Assembly (NCBI GenBank): GCA_020048645.1
Contig: JAIFMG010000014.1
Location: 1 to 61,278 of the forward strand
Direction of reading: 5' to 3'
Origin: Bacteroidota bacterium
Lineage (GTDB): Bacteria > Bacteroidota > Bacteroidia > Bacteroidales > UBA6013
DNA: 61,278 nt
Shown here piece by piece: positions 60,851 through 61,278 of the stretch. A program made the position numbers and the translations under genes. Every line of letters begins with the position of its first letter. Position 1 is the stretch's first letter. Below the pieces are notes generated by a model. The model made no database searches. It was not told the origin of the DNA and saw only the letters and a list, made by a program, of their open reading frames with translations.

Positions 60851-61278
60851 TTCGCTTGGCTTGCTTTCAGGTTGTCAAATTCTTGAAAAGACTCTTTTTC
60901 AAAAAGAAAATTTCGTGCTTTTCGTGTCTTTTGCGGGCTTTGTTTTGTCCACGAAAGGCACGAATGGCACGAAAGGAGTTTTTTTTGCGCGAAAGGGCTC
61001 TGGGGTTTATTCGCTAGGCTTGCTTTCAGGTTGTCAAATTCTTGAAAAGACTCTTTTAAAAAAAGAAAATTTCGTGCTTTTCGTGTCTTTCGTGGACTTT
61101 GTTTTGTCCACGAAAGGCACGGATGGCACGAAAGGTGTTTTCGCACGAAAGGGCTCTGGGGTTTATTCGCTTGGCTTGCTTTCAGGATGTCAAATTCTTG
61201 AAAAGACTCTTTTTCAAAAAGAAAATTTCGTGCTTTTCGTGTCTTTCGTGGACTTTGTTTTGTCCACGAAAAGCACGG
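60851..61278. repeat. Tandem array of ~157-bp repeats with CACGAA palindromes
   Basis: Three consecutive copies begin at 60851, 61010 and 61166 (periods 159 and 156 bp); the third is cut by the window edge. Each starts with TTCGCTTGGCTTGCTTTCAGG or a close variant and contains an internal palindrome. In copy 2 the arms are 61070-61097 and 61106-61133 (28 nt, four mismatches, 8-nt loop), with three TTCGTG-type motifs on one arm. Copy 1 has a partly degraded left arm. The same motif forms the inverted repeat at 6685-6935. No protein is encoded. Confidence 0.85.

Noticed and set aside
60541-61146. N-terminal extension of rsmE into the repeat array
   Set aside because: The translated extension is just the 157-bp repeat read in frame; RsmE proteins start at the position of the ATG at 60540.
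60851-61278. CRISPR array
   Set aside because: Units are ~157 bp with no short constant repeat alternating with unique spacers, and no cas genes occur in the window.

Overview
This 61 kb window comes from a high-GC member of the Bacteroidota. The phylum is indicated by gene content: a TonB-dependent receptor with an N-terminal carboxypeptidase-regulatory domain, PD40/OmpA proteins, GSCFA, DUF6427 and DUF2723 proteins, a group II GGGP synthase and an NDH-2. It is also indicated by promoters of the form TTTG-N19-23-TAnnTTTG and by the lack of purine-rich Shine-Dalgarno sites before most starts. Most genes have very GC-rich third positions, so the antisense frames are full of long false ORFs. 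I cannot name the genus.

Left part (1-6.1 kb): the 5' end of a repeat-containing surface protein runs off the left edge. It is followed by tRNA-Val(GAC) with its terminator, an AT-rich inverted-repeat element, and a two-gene envelope operon (unknown secreted protein plus PD40/OmpA protein). From 6.1 to 9.0 kb there is a gene-poor stretch with palindromes and one AT-rich AAA ATPase gene that looks acquired. From 9 to 13.1 kb there is a divergent GGGP synthase / LuxE-like pair, a DUF192 protein and two overlapping membrane-protein genes.

13.3-21.2 kb is a sucrose utilisation locus: TonB-dependent receptor, sucrose phosphorylase, MFS transporter and PfkB sugar kinase on the minus strand, with a divergent LacI-type regulator and a LacI-like operator between them. 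The expected route is uptake, phosphorolysis to glucose-1-phosphate plus fructose, then fructose phosphorylation. 21.4-25.7 kb holds a SpoIIE-type phosphatase with a small STAS-like partner, a RhuM-family gene and a type II NADH dehydrogenase.

26-33.4 kb is a minus-strand run: glycosyltransferase, DUF6427 membrane protein, acyl-CoA carboxylase beta subunit, polysaccharide deacetylase and a DUF2723 O-mannosyltransferase-like protein. 33.6-46.5 kb is a surface-glycan region: DegT aminotransferase, NeuD-like acyltransferase and polyprenyl-type glycosyltransferase with start/stop overlaps; two paralogous large membrane proteins flanking an SGNH-like protein; a CapE/PseB-type dehydratase; a second glycosyltransferase; an FkbM methyltransferase; and a GSCFA protein coupled to a small membrane protein.

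46.6-58.2 kb is a glycogen metabolism cluster on the plus strand: debranching enzyme, GT4 synthase-like enzyme, ATP-grasp ligase, esterase, GH57 enzyme, and a 1,415-residue fusion of GT3 glycogen synthase with GT35 phosphorylase. The embedded ATP-grasp/esterase pair has no obvious glycogen role and is the best lead for undescribed biology. The window ends with a divergent type I glutamine synthetase homologue, rsmE, and a ~157-bp tandem repeat array carrying CACGAA palindromes. No CRISPR array, transposase or rRNA gene was seen.
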